Shown here: positions 44,802 to 57,371 of the stretch, one piece after another
Layout: every line of letters starts with the position of its first letter
Position numbering within the stretch: the first letter of the stretch is position 1
From: Hippasteria phrygiana
Taxonomy: Eukaryota > Echinodermata > Asteroidea > Valvatida > Goniasteridae
DNA: 64,000 nucleotides
Reading direction: 5' to 3'
NCBI GenBank assembly: GCA_037893225.1
Contig: JAZGUH010000378.1
Location: 248,001-312,000, forward strand
Notes under the pieces: model-generated
Told to the model about the DNA's origin: nothing
What the model saw: the letters and a program-made list of their open reading frames with translations, nothing else
Database searches by the model: none
Translations under genes and position numbers: made by a program

Positions 44802-45130
44802 TGTATTATGATCCCAATTCCTACCTTCATGAGACTGGCAATGAAAAGTTGCGTTGAAAGATAGGTGATGACGTATATTTCTGTGCGCTTTGTCTTTTAA
44901 TATGCGCAGTTTTCTTAATACAAGAAACTTCACAAATAAAAACCGTTTCCCGGAACCCGGGATTGAACCAGGGACTATTCCGGCTGTATTATGATCCCAA
45001 TTCCTACTTTCATGAGACTGTAAATGAAAAGTTGAAAGATAGGTGATGACGTATACCTATTTCTATGCGTTTTGTCTTTTAACATGCGCAGTTTTCTTAT
45101 TACAAAAAAACTTCAGAAATAGAAACCGTT

Positions 45131-45153
45131 TGCCGGAACCCGGGATTGAACCG

Positions 45154-45187
<34 letters not shown>

Positions 45188-45203
45188 GCTGAGCTATTCC
45201 GGC
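45131..45203 (-). tRNA. tRNA-Phe(GAA), C51 variant
   Basis: T51 to C turns the U-G wobble into C51-G63, so this T stem is fully Watson-Crick; T16 to C lies in the variable D loop. The only copy with these changes. T7 at +21. Confidence 0.94.
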
Positions 45204-45369
45204 TGTATTACGAACCCAATTCCTACCTTATGAGACTGGCAATGAAAAGTTGCGTTGAAAGATAGGCGATGACGTAGACCTATTTCTTTGCGTTTTGTCT
45301 TTTAACATGCACAGTTTTCCTATTACAAGAAACTTCAAAAAAATAGACCGTTTGCCGGAACCCGGGATT

Positions 45370-45406
<37 letters not shown>

Positions 45407-45571
45407 ATAACTGAGCTATTCCGGCTGTATTATAATCCCAATTCCTACCTTCATGAGAGTGGCAATGGAAAGTTGCGTTGAAGGATAGGTGATGACGTAT
45501 ATTTCTGTGCGTTTTGTCTTTTAACATGCACAGTTTTCCTATTTCAAGAAACTTCAAAATTATAAACTGTT

Positions 45572-45588
45572 TGCCGGAACCCGGGATT

Positions 45589-45638
<50 letters not shown>

Positions 45639-45644
45639 TCCGGC
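45572..45644 (-). tRNA. tRNA-Phe(GAA)
   Basis: Consensus body; T4 at +13. Confidence 0.94.
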
Positions 45645-45790
45645 TGTATTATGATCCCAATTCCTACCTTCATAAGACTGGCAATGAAAAGTTGCGTTGA
45701 AAGATAGGTGATGACGTATATTTCTTTGCGTTTTGTCTTTTAACATGCGCAGTTTTGCTATTACAAGAAACTTCAAAAATAGAAACCGTT

Positions 45791-45859
45791 TGCCGGAACC
45801 CGGGATTGAACCAGGGATCGACCTTCAGTCTGACGCTCTCCCAACTGAGCAATTCCGGC
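45791..45859 (-). pseudogene. tRNA-Phe with 8-nt deletion and 4-nt insertion
   Basis: As the 8-nt deletion class, plus four bases (TCGA) inserted in the variable region, giving GGTCGATCCC on minus; 69 nt. Other members start at 48898, 51913, 52564, 56744, 57737, 58388, 62687 and 63338. This form is found only right of 45 kb, where it has almost wholly replaced the simple deletion. Confidence 0.85.
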
Positions 45860-46020
45860 TGTATTATGATCCCAATTCCTACCTTCATGAGACTGTAAAT
45901 GAAAAGTTGAAAGATAGGTGATGACGTAGCCTATTTCTGTGCGTTTTGTCTTTTAACATGCACAGTTTTCCTATTACAAGAAACTTCAAAAATATAGACC
46001 GTTTGCCGGAACCCGGGATT

Positions 46021-46057
<37 letters not shown>

Positions 46058-46226
46058 ATAACTGAGCTATTCCGGCTGTATTATAATCCCAATTCCTACC
46101 TTCATGAGAGTGGCAATGGAAAGTTGCGTTGAAGGATAGGTGATGACGTACACCTATTTCTGTGCGCTTTGTCTTTTAGCAGGCGCAGGTTTCTTACTAC
46201 AAAAAACTTCACAAATAAGAACCGTT

Positions 46227-46243
46227 TGCCGGAACCTGGGATT

Positions 46244-46293
<50 letters not shown>

Positions 46294-46299
46294 TCCGGC
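46227..46299 (-). tRNA. tRNA-Phe(GAA), A63 with T6 terminator
   Basis: U51-A63. One base change in the flank turns TTTCTTG into TTTTTTG, giving T6 at +21; A63 copies elsewhere lack this. Confidence 0.95.
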
Positions 46300-46445
46300 T
46301 ATATTATGATCCCAATTCATACCTTCATGAGACTGGCAATGAAAAGTTGAAAGATAGGTGATGACGTAGACCTATTTCTGTGCGTTTTGTCTTTTAACAT
46401 GCACAGTTTTCCTATTACAAAAACACTTCAGAAATAGAAACCGTT

Positions 46446-46462
46446 TGCCGGAACCCGGGATT

Positions 46463-46512
<50 letters not shown>

Positions 46513-46518
46513 TCCGGC
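46446..46518 (-). tRNA. tRNA-Phe(GAA)
   Basis: Consensus body; T5 at +23. Confidence 0.95.
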
Positions 46519-46664
46519 TGTATTATGATCCCAATTCCTACCTTCATGAGACTGGAAATGAAAAGTTGAAAGATAGGTGATGACGTAGACCTATTTCTGT
46601 GCGTTTTGTCTTTTAACATGCACAGTTTTCCTATTACAAAAACACTTCAGAAATAGAAACCGTT

Positions 46665-46681
46665 TGCCGGAACCCGGGATT

Positions 46682-46731
<50 letters not shown>

Positions 46732-46737
46732 TCCGGC
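46665..46737 (-). tRNA. tRNA-Phe(GAA)
   Basis: Consensus body; T5 at +23. Confidence 0.95.
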
Positions 46738-46881
46738 TGTATTATGATCCCAATTCCTACCTTCAAGAGACTGTAAATGAAAAGTTGAAAGATAGGTGAT
46801 GACGTAGCCTATTTCTGTGCGTTTTGTCTTTTAACATGCACAGTTTTCCTATTACAAGAAACTTCAAAAATAGAAATCGTT

Positions 46882-46912
46882 TGCCGGAACCCGGGATTGA
46901 ACCAGGGACCTC

Positions 46913-46948
<36 letters not shown>

Positions 46949-46954
46949 TCCGGC
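46882..46954 (-). tRNA. tRNA-Phe(GAA), G43 variant
   Basis: A43 to G gives a U27-G43 wobble; probably functional. T5 at +12. Confidence 0.85.
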
Positions 46955-47315
46955 TGTATTATGATCCCAATTCCTACCTTCATGAGACTGGCAATGAAAA
47001 GTTGCGTTGAAAGATAGGTGATGACGTATATTTCTGTGCGCTTTGTCTTTTAATATGCGCAGTTTTCTTATTACAAGAAACTTCACAAATAAAAACCGTT
47101 TGCCGGAACCCGGGATTGAACCAGGGACTATTCCGGCTGTATTATGATCCCAATTCCTACCTTCATGAGACTGTAAATGAAAAGTTGAAAGATAGGTGAT
47201 GACGTATATAGACCTATTTCTATGCGTTTTGTCTTTTAACATGCGCAGTTTTCTTATTACAAAAAAACTTCAGAAATAGAAACCGTTTGCCGGAACCCGG
47301 GATTGAACCAGGGAC

Positions 47316-47346
<31 letters not shown>

Positions 47347-47838
47347 TCCGGCTGTATTATGATCCCAATTCCTACCTTCATGAGACTGTAAATGAAAAGT
47401 TGAAAGATATTTGATGACGTAGCCTATTTCTGTGCGTTTTGTCTTTTAACATGCACAGTTTTCCTATTACAAGAAACTTCAAAAATATAGACCGTTTGCC
47501 GGAACCCGGGATTGAACCAGGGACCTTCAGATCTTCAGTATGACGCTCTCATAACTGACCTATTCCGGCTGTATTATAATCCCAATTCCTACCTTCATGA
47601 GAGTGGCAATGGAAAGTTGCGTTGAAGGATAGGTGATGACGTACACCTATTTCTGTGCGCTTTGTCTTTTAGCAGGCGCAGGTTTCTTACTACAAGTAAC
47701 TTCAAAAATAGAAACCGTTTGCCGGAACCCGGGATTGACCCAGGGACCTTCAGATCTGACGTAGCCTATTTCTTTGCGTTTTGTCTTTTAACATGCGCAG
47801 TTTTGTTATTACAAGAAACTTCAAAAATAAGAACCGTT

Positions 47839-47872
47839 TGCCGGAACCCGGGATTGAACCAGGGACCTTCAA

Positions 47873-47905
<33 letters not shown>

Positions 47906-47911
47906 TCCGGC
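47839..47911 (-). tRNA. tRNA-Phe(GAA), T40 variant
   Basis: G30-U40 wobble only; probably functional. T5 at +12. Confidence 0.85.
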
Positions 47912-48055
47912 TGTATTATGATCCCAATTCCTACCTTCATGAGACTGTAAATGAAAAGTTGAAAGATAGGTGATGACGTAGCCTATTTCTGTGCGTTTTG
48001 TCTTTTAACATGCACAGTTTTCCTATTACAAGAAACTTCAAAAATATAGACCGTT

Positions 48056-48072
48056 TGCCGGAACCCGGGATT

Positions 48073-48122
<50 letters not shown>

Positions 48123-48128
48123 TCCGGC
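48056..48128 (-). tRNA. tRNA-Phe(GAA)
   Basis: Consensus body; T5 at +12. Confidence 0.95.
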
Positions 48129-48274
48129 TGTATTACGAAATCAATTCAAACCTTCATGAGAGTGGCAATGGAAAGTTGCGTTGAAAGATAGGTGATGACG
48201 TATATTTCTGTGCGTTTTGTCTTTTAACATGCACAGTTTTCCTATTACAAGAAACTTCAAAATTATCAACTGTT

Positions 48275-48291
48275 TGCCGGAACCCGGGATT

Positions 48292-48341
<50 letters not shown>

Positions 48342-48347
48342 TCCGGC
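48275..48347 (-). tRNA. tRNA-Phe(GAA)
   Basis: Consensus body; T4 at +13. Confidence 0.94.
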
Positions 48348-48510
48348 TGTATTATGATCCCAATTCCTACCTTCATAAGACTGGCAATGAAAAGTTGCGT
48401 TGAAAGATAGGTGATGACGTATATTTCTTTGCGTTTTGTCTTTTAACATGCGCAGTTTTCCTATTACAAGAAACTTCAAAAATATAGACCGTTTGCCGGA
48501 ACCCGGGATT

Positions 48511-48547
<37 letters not shown>

Positions 48548-48929
48548 ATAACTGAGCTATTCCGGCTGTATTATAATCCCAATTCCTACCTTCATGAGAG
48601 TGGCAATGGAAAGTTGCGTTGAAGGATAGGTGATGACGTACACCTATTTCTGTGCGCTTTGTCTTTTAGCAGGCGCAGGTTTCTTACGACAAGAAACTTC
48701 ACAAATAAGAACCGTTTGCCGGAACCTGGGATTGAACCAGGGACTATTCCGGCTGTATTATGATCCCAATTCCTACCTTCATGAGACTGTAAATGAAAAG
48801 TTGAAAGATAGGTGATGACGTATCCTATTTCTATGCGTTTTGTCTTTTAACATGCACAGTTTTGCTATTACAAGAAACTTCAAAAATAGAAACCGTTTGC
48901 CGGAACCCGGGATTGAACCAGGGATCGAC

Positions 48930-48960
<31 letters not shown>

Positions 48961-49293
48961 TCCGGCTGTATTATGATCCCAATTCCTACCTTCATGAGAC
49001 TGGCAATGAAAAGTTGCGTTGAAAGATAGGTGATGACGTATATTTCTGTGCGCTTTGTCTTTTAATATGCGCAGTTTTCTTAATACAAGAAACTTCACAA
49101 ATAAAAACCGTTTGCCGGAACCCGGGATTGAACCAGGGACTATTCCGGCTGTGATGATCCCAATTCCTACCTTCATGAGACTGTAAATGAAAAGTTGAAA
49201 GATAGGTGATGACGTATACCTATTTCTATGCGTTTTGTCTTTTAACATGCGCAGTTTTCTTATTACAAAAAAACTTCAGAAATAGAAACCGTT

Positions 49294-49310
49294 TGCCAGA
49301 ACCCGGGATT

Positions 49311-49360
<50 letters not shown>

Positions 49361-49366
49361 TCCGGC
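49294..49366 (-). tRNA. tRNA-Phe(GAA), T69 variant
   Basis: C69 to T gives a G4-U69 wobble; probably functional. T7 at +21. Confidence 0.85.
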
Positions 49367-49635
49367 TGTATTACGAACCCAATTCCTACCTTCATGAGAC
49401 TGGCAATGAAAAATTGCGTTGAAAGATAGGCGATGACGTAGACCTATTTCTTTGCGTTTTGTCTTTTAACATGCACAGTTTTCCTATTACAAGAAACTTC
49501 AAAAATATAGACCGTTTGCCGGAACCCGGGATTGACCCAGGGACCTTCAGATCTGACGTAGCCTATTTCTTTGCGTTTTGTCTTTTAACATGCGCAGTTT
49601 TGTTATTACAAGAAACTTCAAAAATAAGAACCGTT

Positions 49636-49652
49636 TGCCGGAACCCGGGATT

Positions 49653-49702
<50 letters not shown>

Positions 49703-49708
49703 TCCGGC
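49636..49708 (-). tRNA. tRNA-Phe(GAA)
   Basis: Consensus body; T5 at +12. Confidence 0.95.
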
Positions 49709-49852
49709 TGTATTATGATCCCAATTCCTACCTTCATGAGACTGTAAATGAAAAGTTGAAAGATAGGTGATGACGTAGCCTATTTCTGTGCGTTTTGTCT
49801 TTTAACATGCACAGTTTTCCTATTACAAGAAACTTCAAAAATATGTACCGTT

Positions 49853-49869
49853 TGCCGGAACCCGGGATT

Positions 49870-49919
<50 letters not shown>

Positions 49920-49925
49920 TCCGGC
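49853..49925 (-). tRNA. tRNA-Phe(GAA)
   Basis: Consensus body, 3' flank AACGGTACATA; T5 at +12. Confidence 0.95.
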
Positions 49926-50071
49926 TGTATTACGAAATCAATTCAAACCTTCATGAGAGTGGCAATGGAAAGTTGCGTTGAAAGATAGGTGATGACGTAT
50001 ATTTCTGTGCGTTTTGTCTTTTAACATGCACAGTTTTCCTATTACAAGAAACTTCAAAATTATCAACTGTT

Positions 50072-50088
50072 TGCCGGAACCCGGGATT

Positions 50089-50138
<50 letters not shown>

Positions 50139-50144
50139 TCCGGC
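50072..50144 (-). tRNA. tRNA-Phe(GAA)
   Basis: Consensus body; T4 at +13. Confidence 0.94.
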
Positions 50145-50307
50145 TGTATTATGATCCCAATTCCTACCTTCATAAGACTGGCAATGAAAAGTTGCGTTGA
50201 AAGATAGGTGATGACGTATATTTCTTTGCGTTTTGTCTTTTAACATGCGCAGTTTTCCTATTACAAGAAACTTCAAAAATATAGACCGTTTGCCGGAACC
50301 CGGGATT

Positions 50308-50344
<37 letters not shown>

Positions 50345-50513
50345 ATAACTGAGCTATTCCGGCTGTATTATAATCCCAATTCCTACCTTCATGAGAGTGG
50401 CAATGGAAAGTTGCGTTGAAGGATAGGTGATGACGTACACCTATTTCTGCGCGCTTTGTCTTTTAGCAGGCGCAGGTTTCTTACGACAAGAAACTTCACA
50501 AATAAGAACCGTT

Positions 50514-50530
50514 TGCCGGAACCTGGGATT

Positions 50531-50580
<50 letters not shown>

Positions 50581-50586
50581 TCCGGC
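50514..50586 (-). tRNA. tRNA-Phe(GAA), A63
   Basis: U51-A63; no T4 downstream; 5' flank ATCAAAATACA. Confidence 0.94.
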
Positions 50587-50915
50587 TGTATTTTGATCCC
50601 AATTCCTACCTTCATGAGACTGGCAATGAAAAGTTGCGTTGAAAGATAGGTGATGACGTATATTTCTGTGCGCTTTGTCTTTTAATATGCGCAGTTTTCT
50701 TAATACAAGAAACTTCACAAATAAAAACCGTTTCCCGGAACCCGGGATTGAACCAGGGACTATTCCGGCTGTATTATGATCCCAATTCCTACCTTCATGA
50801 GACTGTAAATGAAAAGTTGAAAGATAGGTGATGACGTATACCTATTTCTATGCGTTTTGTCTTTTAACATGCGCAGTTTTCTTATTACAAAAAAACTTCA
50901 GAAATAGAAACCGTT

Positions 50916-50932
50916 TGCCGGAACCCGGGATT

Positions 50933-50982
<50 letters not shown>

Positions 50983-50988
50983 TCCGGC
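50916..50988 (-). tRNA. tRNA-Phe(GAA)
   Basis: Consensus body; T7 at +21. Confidence 0.95.
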
Positions 50989-51257
50989 TGTATTACGAAC
51001 CCAATTCCTACCTTCATGAGACTGGCAATGAAAAGTTGCGTTGAAAGATAGGCGATGACGTAGACCTATTTCTTTGCGTTTTGTCTTTTAACATGCACAG
51101 TTTTCCTATTACAAGAAACTTCAAAAATATAGACCGTTTGCCGGAACCCGGGATTGACCCAGGGACCTTCAGATCTGACGTAGCCTATTTCTTTGCGTTT
51201 TGTCTTTTAACATACGCAGTTTTGTTATTACAAGAAACTTCAAAAATAAGAACCGTT

Positions 51258-51274
51258 TGCCGGAACCCGGGATT

Positions 51275-51324
<50 letters not shown>

Positions 51325-51330
51325 TCCGGC
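51258..51330 (-). tRNA. tRNA-Phe(GAA)
   Basis: Consensus body; T5 at +12. Confidence 0.95.
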
Positions 51331-51474
51331 TGTATTATGATCCCAATTCCTACCTTCATGAGACTGTAAATGAAAAGTTGAAAGATAGGTGATGACGTAG
51401 CCTATTTCTGTGCGTTTTGTCTTTTAACATGCACAGTTTTCCTATTACAAGAAACTTCAAAAATATAGACCGTT

Positions 51475-51491
51475 TGCCGGAACCCGGGATT

Positions 51492-51541
<50 letters not shown>

Positions 51542-51547
51542 TCCGGC
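51475..51547 (-). tRNA. tRNA-Phe(GAA)
   Basis: Consensus body; T5 at +12; 5' flank TAATGCA. Confidence 0.95.
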
Positions 51548-51693
51548 TGCATTACGAAATCAATTCAAACTTTCATGAGAGTGGCAATGGAAAGTTGCGT
51601 TGAAACATAGGTGATGACGTATATTTCTGTGCGTTTTGTCTTTTAACATGCACAGTTTTCCTATTACAAGAAACTTCAAAATTATAAACTGTT

Positions 51694-51710
51694 TGCCGGA
51701 ACCCGGGATT

Positions 51711-51760
<50 letters not shown>

Positions 51761-51766
51761 TCCGGC
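51694..51766 (-). tRNA. tRNA-Phe(GAA)
   Basis: Consensus body; T4 at +13. Confidence 0.94.
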
Positions 51767-52142
51767 TGTATTATGATCCCAATTCCTACCTTCATAAGAC
51801 TGGCAATGAAAAGTTGCGTTGAAAGATAGGTGATGACGTATATTTCTTTGCGTTTTGTCTTTTAACATGCGCAGTTTTGCTATTACAAGAAACTTCAAAA
51901 ATAGAAACCGTTTGCCGGAACCCGGGATTGAACCAGGGATCGACCTTCAGTCTGACGCTTTCCCAACTGAGCTATTCCGGCTGTATTATGATCCCAAATC
52001 CTACCTTCATGAGACTGTAAATGAAAAGTTGAAAGATAGGTGATGACGTAGCCTATTTCTGTGCGTTTTGTCTTTTAACATGCACAGTTTTCCTATTACA
52101 AGAAACTTCAAAAATATAGACCGTTTGCCGGAACCCGGGATT

Positions 52143-52179
<37 letters not shown>

Positions 52180-52344
52180 ATAACTGAGCTATTCCGGCTG
52201 TATTATAATCCCAATTCCTACCTTCATGAGAGTGGCAATGGAAAGTTGCGTTGAAGGATAGGTGATGACGTATATTTCTGTGCGTTTTGTCTTTTAACAT
52301 GCACAGTTTTCCTATTTCAAGAAACTTCAAAATTATAAACTGTT

Positions 52345-52361
52345 TGCCGGAACCCGGGATT

Positions 52362-52411
<50 letters not shown>

Positions 52412-52417
52412 TTCGGC
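52345..52417 (-). tRNA. tRNA-Phe(GAA), A5 variant
   Basis: G5 to A brings back the base usual in other eukaryotes, but C68 is unchanged, so A5-C68 is mismatched. Confidence 0.65.
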
Positions 52418-52595
52418 TGTATTATGATCCCAATTCCTACCTTCATAAGACTGGCAATGAAAAGTTGCGTTGAAAGATAGGTGATGACGTATATTTCTTT
52501 GCGTTTTGTCTTTTAACATGCGCAGTTTTGCTATTACAAGAAACTTCAAAAATAGAAACCGTTTGCCGGAACCCGGGATTGAACCAGGGATCGAC

Positions 52596-52626
<31 letters not shown>

Positions 52627-52795
52627 TCCGGCTGTATTATGATCCCAATTCCTACCTTCATGAGACTGTAAATGAAAAGTTGAAAGATAGGTGATGACGT
52701 AGCCTATTTCTGTGCGTTTTGTCTTTTAACATGCACAGTTTTCCTATTACAAGAAACTTCAAAAATATAGACCGTTTGCCGGAACCCGGGATTGG

Positions 52796-52830
<35 letters not shown>

Positions 52831-52999
52831 ATAACTGAGCTATTCCGGCTGTATTATAATCCCAATTCCTACCTTCATGAGAGTGGCAATGGAAAGTTGC
52901 GTTGAAGGATAGGTGATGACGTACACCTATTTCTGTGCGCTTTGTCTTTTAGCAGGCGCAGGTTTCTTACTACAAAAAACTTCACAAATAAGAACCGTT

Positions 53000-53016
53000 T
53001 GCCGGAACCTGGGATT

Positions 53017-53066
<50 letters not shown>

Positions 53067-53072
53067 TCCGGC
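53000..53072 (-). tRNA. tRNA-Phe(GAA), A63 with T6
   Basis: U51-A63; T6 at +21. Confidence 0.95.
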
Positions 53073-53218
53073 TATATTATGATCCCAATTCCTACCTTCA
53101 TGAGACTGGCAATGAAAAGTTGAAAGATAGGCGATGACGTAGACCTATTTCTGTGCGTTTTGTCTTTTAACATGCACAGTTTTCCTATTACAAAAACACT
53201 TCAGAAATAGAAACCGTT

Positions 53219-53235
53219 TGCCGGAACCCGGGATT

Positions 53236-53285
<50 letters not shown>

Positions 53286-53291
53286 TCCGGC
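53219..53291 (-). tRNA. tRNA-Phe(GAA)
   Basis: Consensus body; T5 at +23. Confidence 0.95.
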
Positions 53292-53437
53292 TGTATTATG
53301 ATCCCAATTCCTACCTTCATGAGACTGGAAATGAAAAGTTGAAAGATAGGTGATGACGTTGACCTATTTCTGTGCGTTTTGTCTTTTAACATGCACAGTT
53401 TTCCTATTACAAAAACACTTCAGAAATAGAAACCGTT

Positions 53438-53454
53438 TGCCGGAACCCGGGATT

Positions 53455-53504
<50 letters not shown>

Positions 53505-53510
53505 TCCGGC
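53438..53510 (-). tRNA. tRNA-Phe(GAA)
   Basis: Consensus body; T5 at +23. Confidence 0.95.
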
Positions 53511-53654
53511 TGTATTATGATCCCAATTCCTACCTTCATGAGACTGTAAATGAAAAGTTGAAAGATAGGTGATGACGTAGCCTATTTCTGTGCGTTTTGT
53601 CTTTTAACATGCACAGTTTTCCTATTACAAGAAACTTCAAAAATAGAAATCGTT

Positions 53655-53671
53655 TGCCGGAACCCGGGATT

Positions 53672-53721
<50 letters not shown>

Positions 53722-53727
53722 TCCGGC
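53655..53727 (-). tRNA. tRNA-Phe(GAA)
   Basis: Consensus body; T5 at +12. Confidence 0.95.
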
Positions 53728-54243
53728 TGTATTATGATCCCAATTCCTACCTTCATGAGACTGGCAATGAAAAGTTGCGTTGAAAGATAGGTGATGACGT
53801 ATATTTCTGTGCGCTTTGTCTTTTAATATGCGCAGTTTTCGTAATACAAGAAACTTCACAAATAAAAACCGTTTGCCGGAACCCGGGATTGAACCAGGGA
53901 CTATTCCGGCTGTATTATGATCCCAATTCCTACCTTCATGAGACTGTAAATGAAAAGTTGAAAGATAGGTGATGACGTATATAGACCTATTTCTATGCGC
54001 TTTGTCTTTTAGTATGCGCAGTTTTCTTATTACAAAAAAACTTCAGAAATAGAAACCGTTTGCCGGAACCCGGGATTGAACCAGGGACTATTCCGGCTGT
54101 ATTATGATCCCAATTCCTACCTTCATGAGACTGTAAATGAAAAGTTGAAAGATAGGTGATGACGTACACCTATTTCTATGCGTTTTGTCTTTTAACATGC
54201 GCAGTTTTCTTATTACAAAAAAACTTCAGAAATAGAAACCGTT

Positions 54244-54260
54244 TGCCGGAACCCGGGATT

Positions 54261-54310
<50 letters not shown>

Positions 54311-54316
54311 TCCGGC
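54244..54316 (-). tRNA. tRNA-Phe(GAA)
   Basis: Consensus body; T7 at +21. Confidence 0.95.
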
Positions 54317-54585
54317 TGTATTACGAAACCAATTCCTACCTTCATGAGACTGGCAATGAAAAATTGCGTTGAAAGATAGGCGATGACGTAGACCTATTTC
54401 TTTGCGTTTTGTCTTTTAACATGCACAGTTTTCCTATTACAAGAAACTTCAAAAATATAGACCGTTTGCCGGAACCCGGGATTGACCCAGGGACCTTCAG
54501 ATCTGACGTAGCCTATTTCTTTGCGTTTTGTCTTTTAACATGCGCAGTTTTGCTATTACAAGAAACTTCAAAAATAAGAACCGTT

Positions 54586-54602
54586 TGCCGGAACCCGGGA
54601 TT

Positions 54603-54652
<50 letters not shown>

Positions 54653-54658
54653 TCCGGC
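54586..54658 (-). tRNA. tRNA-Phe(GAA)
   Basis: Consensus body; T5 at +12. Confidence 0.95.
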
Positions 54659-54802
54659 TGTATTATGATCCCAATTCCTACCTTCATGAGACTGTAAATG
54701 AAAAGTTGAAAGATAGGTGATGACGTAGCCTATTTCTGTGCGTTTTGTCTTTTAACATGCACAGTTTTCCTATTACAAGAAACTTCAAAAATATGTACCG
54801 TT

Positions 54803-54819
54803 TGCCGGAACCCGGGATT

Positions 54820-54869
<50 letters not shown>

Positions 54870-54875
54870 TCCGGC
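54803..54875 (-). tRNA. tRNA-Phe(GAA)
   Basis: Consensus body; T5 at +12. Confidence 0.95.
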
Positions 54876-55021
54876 TGTATTACGAAATCAATTCAAACCT
54901 TCATGAGAGTGGCAATGGAAAGTTGCGTTGAAAGATAGGTGATGACGTATATTTCTGTGCGTTTTGTCTTTTAACATGCACAGTTTTCCTATTACAAGAA
55001 ACTTCAAAATTATCAACTGTT

Positions 55022-55038
55022 TGCCGGAACCCGGGATT

Positions 55039-55088
<50 letters not shown>

Positions 55089-55094
55089 TCCGGC
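55022..55094 (-). tRNA. tRNA-Phe(GAA)
   Basis: Consensus body; T4 at +13. Confidence 0.94.
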
Positions 55095-55257
55095 TGTATT
55101 ATGATCCCAATTCCTACCTTCATAAGACTGGCAATGAAAAGTTGCGTTGAAAGATAGGTGATGACGTATATTTCTTTGCGTTTTGTCTTTTAACATGCGC
55201 AGTTTTCCTATTACAAGAAACTTCAAAAATATAGACCGTTTGCCGGAACCCGGGATT

Positions 55258-55294
<37 letters not shown>

Positions 55295-55463
55295 ATAACT
55301 GAGCTATTCCGGCTGTATTATAATCCCAATTCCTACCTTCATGAGAGTGGCAATGGAAAGTTGCGTTGAAGGATAGGTGATGACGTACACCTATTTCTGT
55401 GCGCTTTGTCTTTTAGCAGGCGCAGGTTTCTTACGACAAGAAACTTCACAAATAAGAACCGTT

Positions 55464-55480
55464 TGCCGGAACCTGGGATT

Positions 55481-55530
<50 letters not shown>

Positions 55531-55536
55531 TCCGGC
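55464..55536 (-). tRNA. tRNA-Phe(GAA), A63
   Basis: U51-A63; no T4 downstream. Confidence 0.94.
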
Positions 55537-55865
55537 TGTATTTTGATCCCAATTCCTACCTTCATGAGACTGGCAATGAAAAGTTGCGTTGAAAGATAGG
55601 TGATGACGTATATTTCTGTGCGCTTTGTCTTTTAATATGCGCAGTTTTCTTAATACAAGAAACTTCACAAATAAAAACCGTTTCCCGGAACCCGGGATTG
55701 AACCAGGGACTATTCCGGCTGTATTATGATCCCAATTCCTACCTTCATGAGACTGTAAATGAAAAGTTGAAAGATAGGTGATGACGTATACCTATTTCTA
55801 TGCGTTTTGTCTTTTAACATGCGCAGTTTTCTTATTACAAAAAAACTTCAGAAATAGAAACCGTT

Positions 55866-55882
55866 TGCCGGAACCCGGGATT

Positions 55883-55924
<42 letters not shown>

Positions 55925-55938
55925 AGAGCTATTCCGGC
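55866..55938 (-). tRNA. tRNA-Phe(GAA), T14 variant
   Basis: A14, which pairs with U8 and is part of box A, is T (GCTCTGTTGG). Probably impaired. Confidence 0.6.
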
Positions 55939-56088
55939 TGTATTACGAACCCAATTCCTACCTTCATGAGACTGGCAATGAAAAGTTGCGTTGAAAGATA
56001 GGCGATGACGTAGACCTATTTCTTTGCGTTTTGTCTTTTAACATGCACAGTTTTCCTATTACAAGAAACTTCAAAAATATAGACCGTT

Positions 56089-56105
56089 TGCCGGAACCCG
56101 GGATT

Positions 56106-56155
<50 letters not shown>

Positions 56156-56161
56156 TCCGGC
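56089..56161 (-). tRNA. tRNA-Phe(GAA)
   Basis: Consensus body; T5 at +12. First unit of the 874-bp extra segment. Confidence 0.95.
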
Positions 56162-56305
56162 TGTATTATGATCCCAATTCCTACCTTCATGAGACTGTAA
56201 ATGAAAAGTTGAAAGATAGGTGATGACGTAGCCTATTTCTGTGCGTTTTGTCTTTTAACATGCACAGTTTTCCTATTACAAGAAACTTCAAAAATATAGA
56301 CCGTT

Positions 56306-56322
56306 TGCCGGAACCCGGGATT

Positions 56323-56372
<50 letters not shown>

Positions 56373-56378
56373 TCCGGC
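56306..56378 (-). tRNA. tRNA-Phe(GAA)
   Basis: Consensus body; T5 at +12. Confidence 0.95.
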
Positions 56379-56524
56379 TGCATTACGAAATCAATTCAAA
56401 CTTTCATGAGAGTGGCAATGGAAAGTTGCGTTGAAACATAGGTGATGACGTATATTTCTGTGCGTTTTGTCTTTTAACATGCACAGTTTTCCTATTACAA
56501 GAAACTTCAAAATTATAAACTGTT

Positions 56525-56541
56525 TGCCGGAACCCGGGATT

Positions 56542-56591
<50 letters not shown>

Positions 56592-56597
56592 TCCGGC
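56525..56597 (-). tRNA. tRNA-Phe(GAA)
   Basis: Consensus body; T4 at +13. Confidence 0.94.
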
Positions 56598-57081
56598 TGT
56601 ATTATGATCCCAATTCCTACCTTCATAAGACTGGCAATGAAAAGTTGCGTTGAAAGATAGGTGATGACGTATATTTCTTTGCGTTTTGTCTTTTAACATG
56701 CGCAGTTTTGCTATTACAAGAAACTTCAAAAATAGAAACCGTTTGCCGGAACCCGGGATTGAACCAGGGATCGACCTTCAGTCTGACGCTTTCCCAACTG
56801 AGCTATTCCGGCTGTATTATGATCCCAATTCCTACCTTCATGAGACTGGCAATGAAAAGTTGCGTTGAAAGATAGGCGATGACGTAGACCTATTTCTTTG
56901 CGTTTTGTCTTTTAACATGCACAGTTTTCCTATTACAAGAAACTTCAAAAATATAGACCGTTTGCCGGAACCCGGGATTGACCCAGGGACCTTCAGATCT
57001 GACGTAGCCTATTTCTTTGCGTTTTGTCTTTTAACATACGCAGTTTTGTTATTACAAGAAACTTCAAAAATAAGAACCGTT

Positions 57082-57098
57082 TGCCGGAACCCGGGATT

Positions 57099-57148
<50 letters not shown>

Positions 57149-57154
57149 TCCGGC
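57082..57154 (-). tRNA. tRNA-Phe(GAA)
   Basis: Consensus body; T5 at +12. Confidence 0.95.
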
Positions 57155-57298
57155 TGTATTATGATCCCAATTCCTACCTTCATGAGACTGTAAATGAAAA
57201 GTTGAAAGATAGGTGATGACGTAGCCTATTTCTGTGCGTTTTGTCTTTTAACATGCACAGTTTTCCTATTACAAGAAACTTCAAAAATATAGACCGTT

Positions 57299-57315
57299 TG
57301 CCGGAACCCGGGATT

Positions 57316-57365
<50 letters not shown>

Positions 57366-57371
57366 TCCGGC
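57299..57371 (-). tRNA. tRNA-Phe(GAA)
   Basis: Consensus body; T5 at +12. Confidence 0.95.

Larger units (their letters stand above)
51139..56088. repeat. 4,950-bp 24-unit block, copy A
   Basis: Starts with a 3'-half unit and ends after the T14 copy at 55866. Its last eight units (54467-56088) also match 49517-51138 at the same 4,950-bp spacing, so the periodicity begins before 51 kb. It is followed by 874 extra bases (four units, 56089-56962) that resemble 51258-52000. Confidence 0.85.

Noticed and set aside
46763..47242. 159-codon minus-strand ORF, the longest in the window, as a protein gene
   Set aside because: It runs through successive tRNA bodies and spacers, repeats their translations, and is destroyed by ordinary indels in sister units. 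No codon-level conservation is visible.
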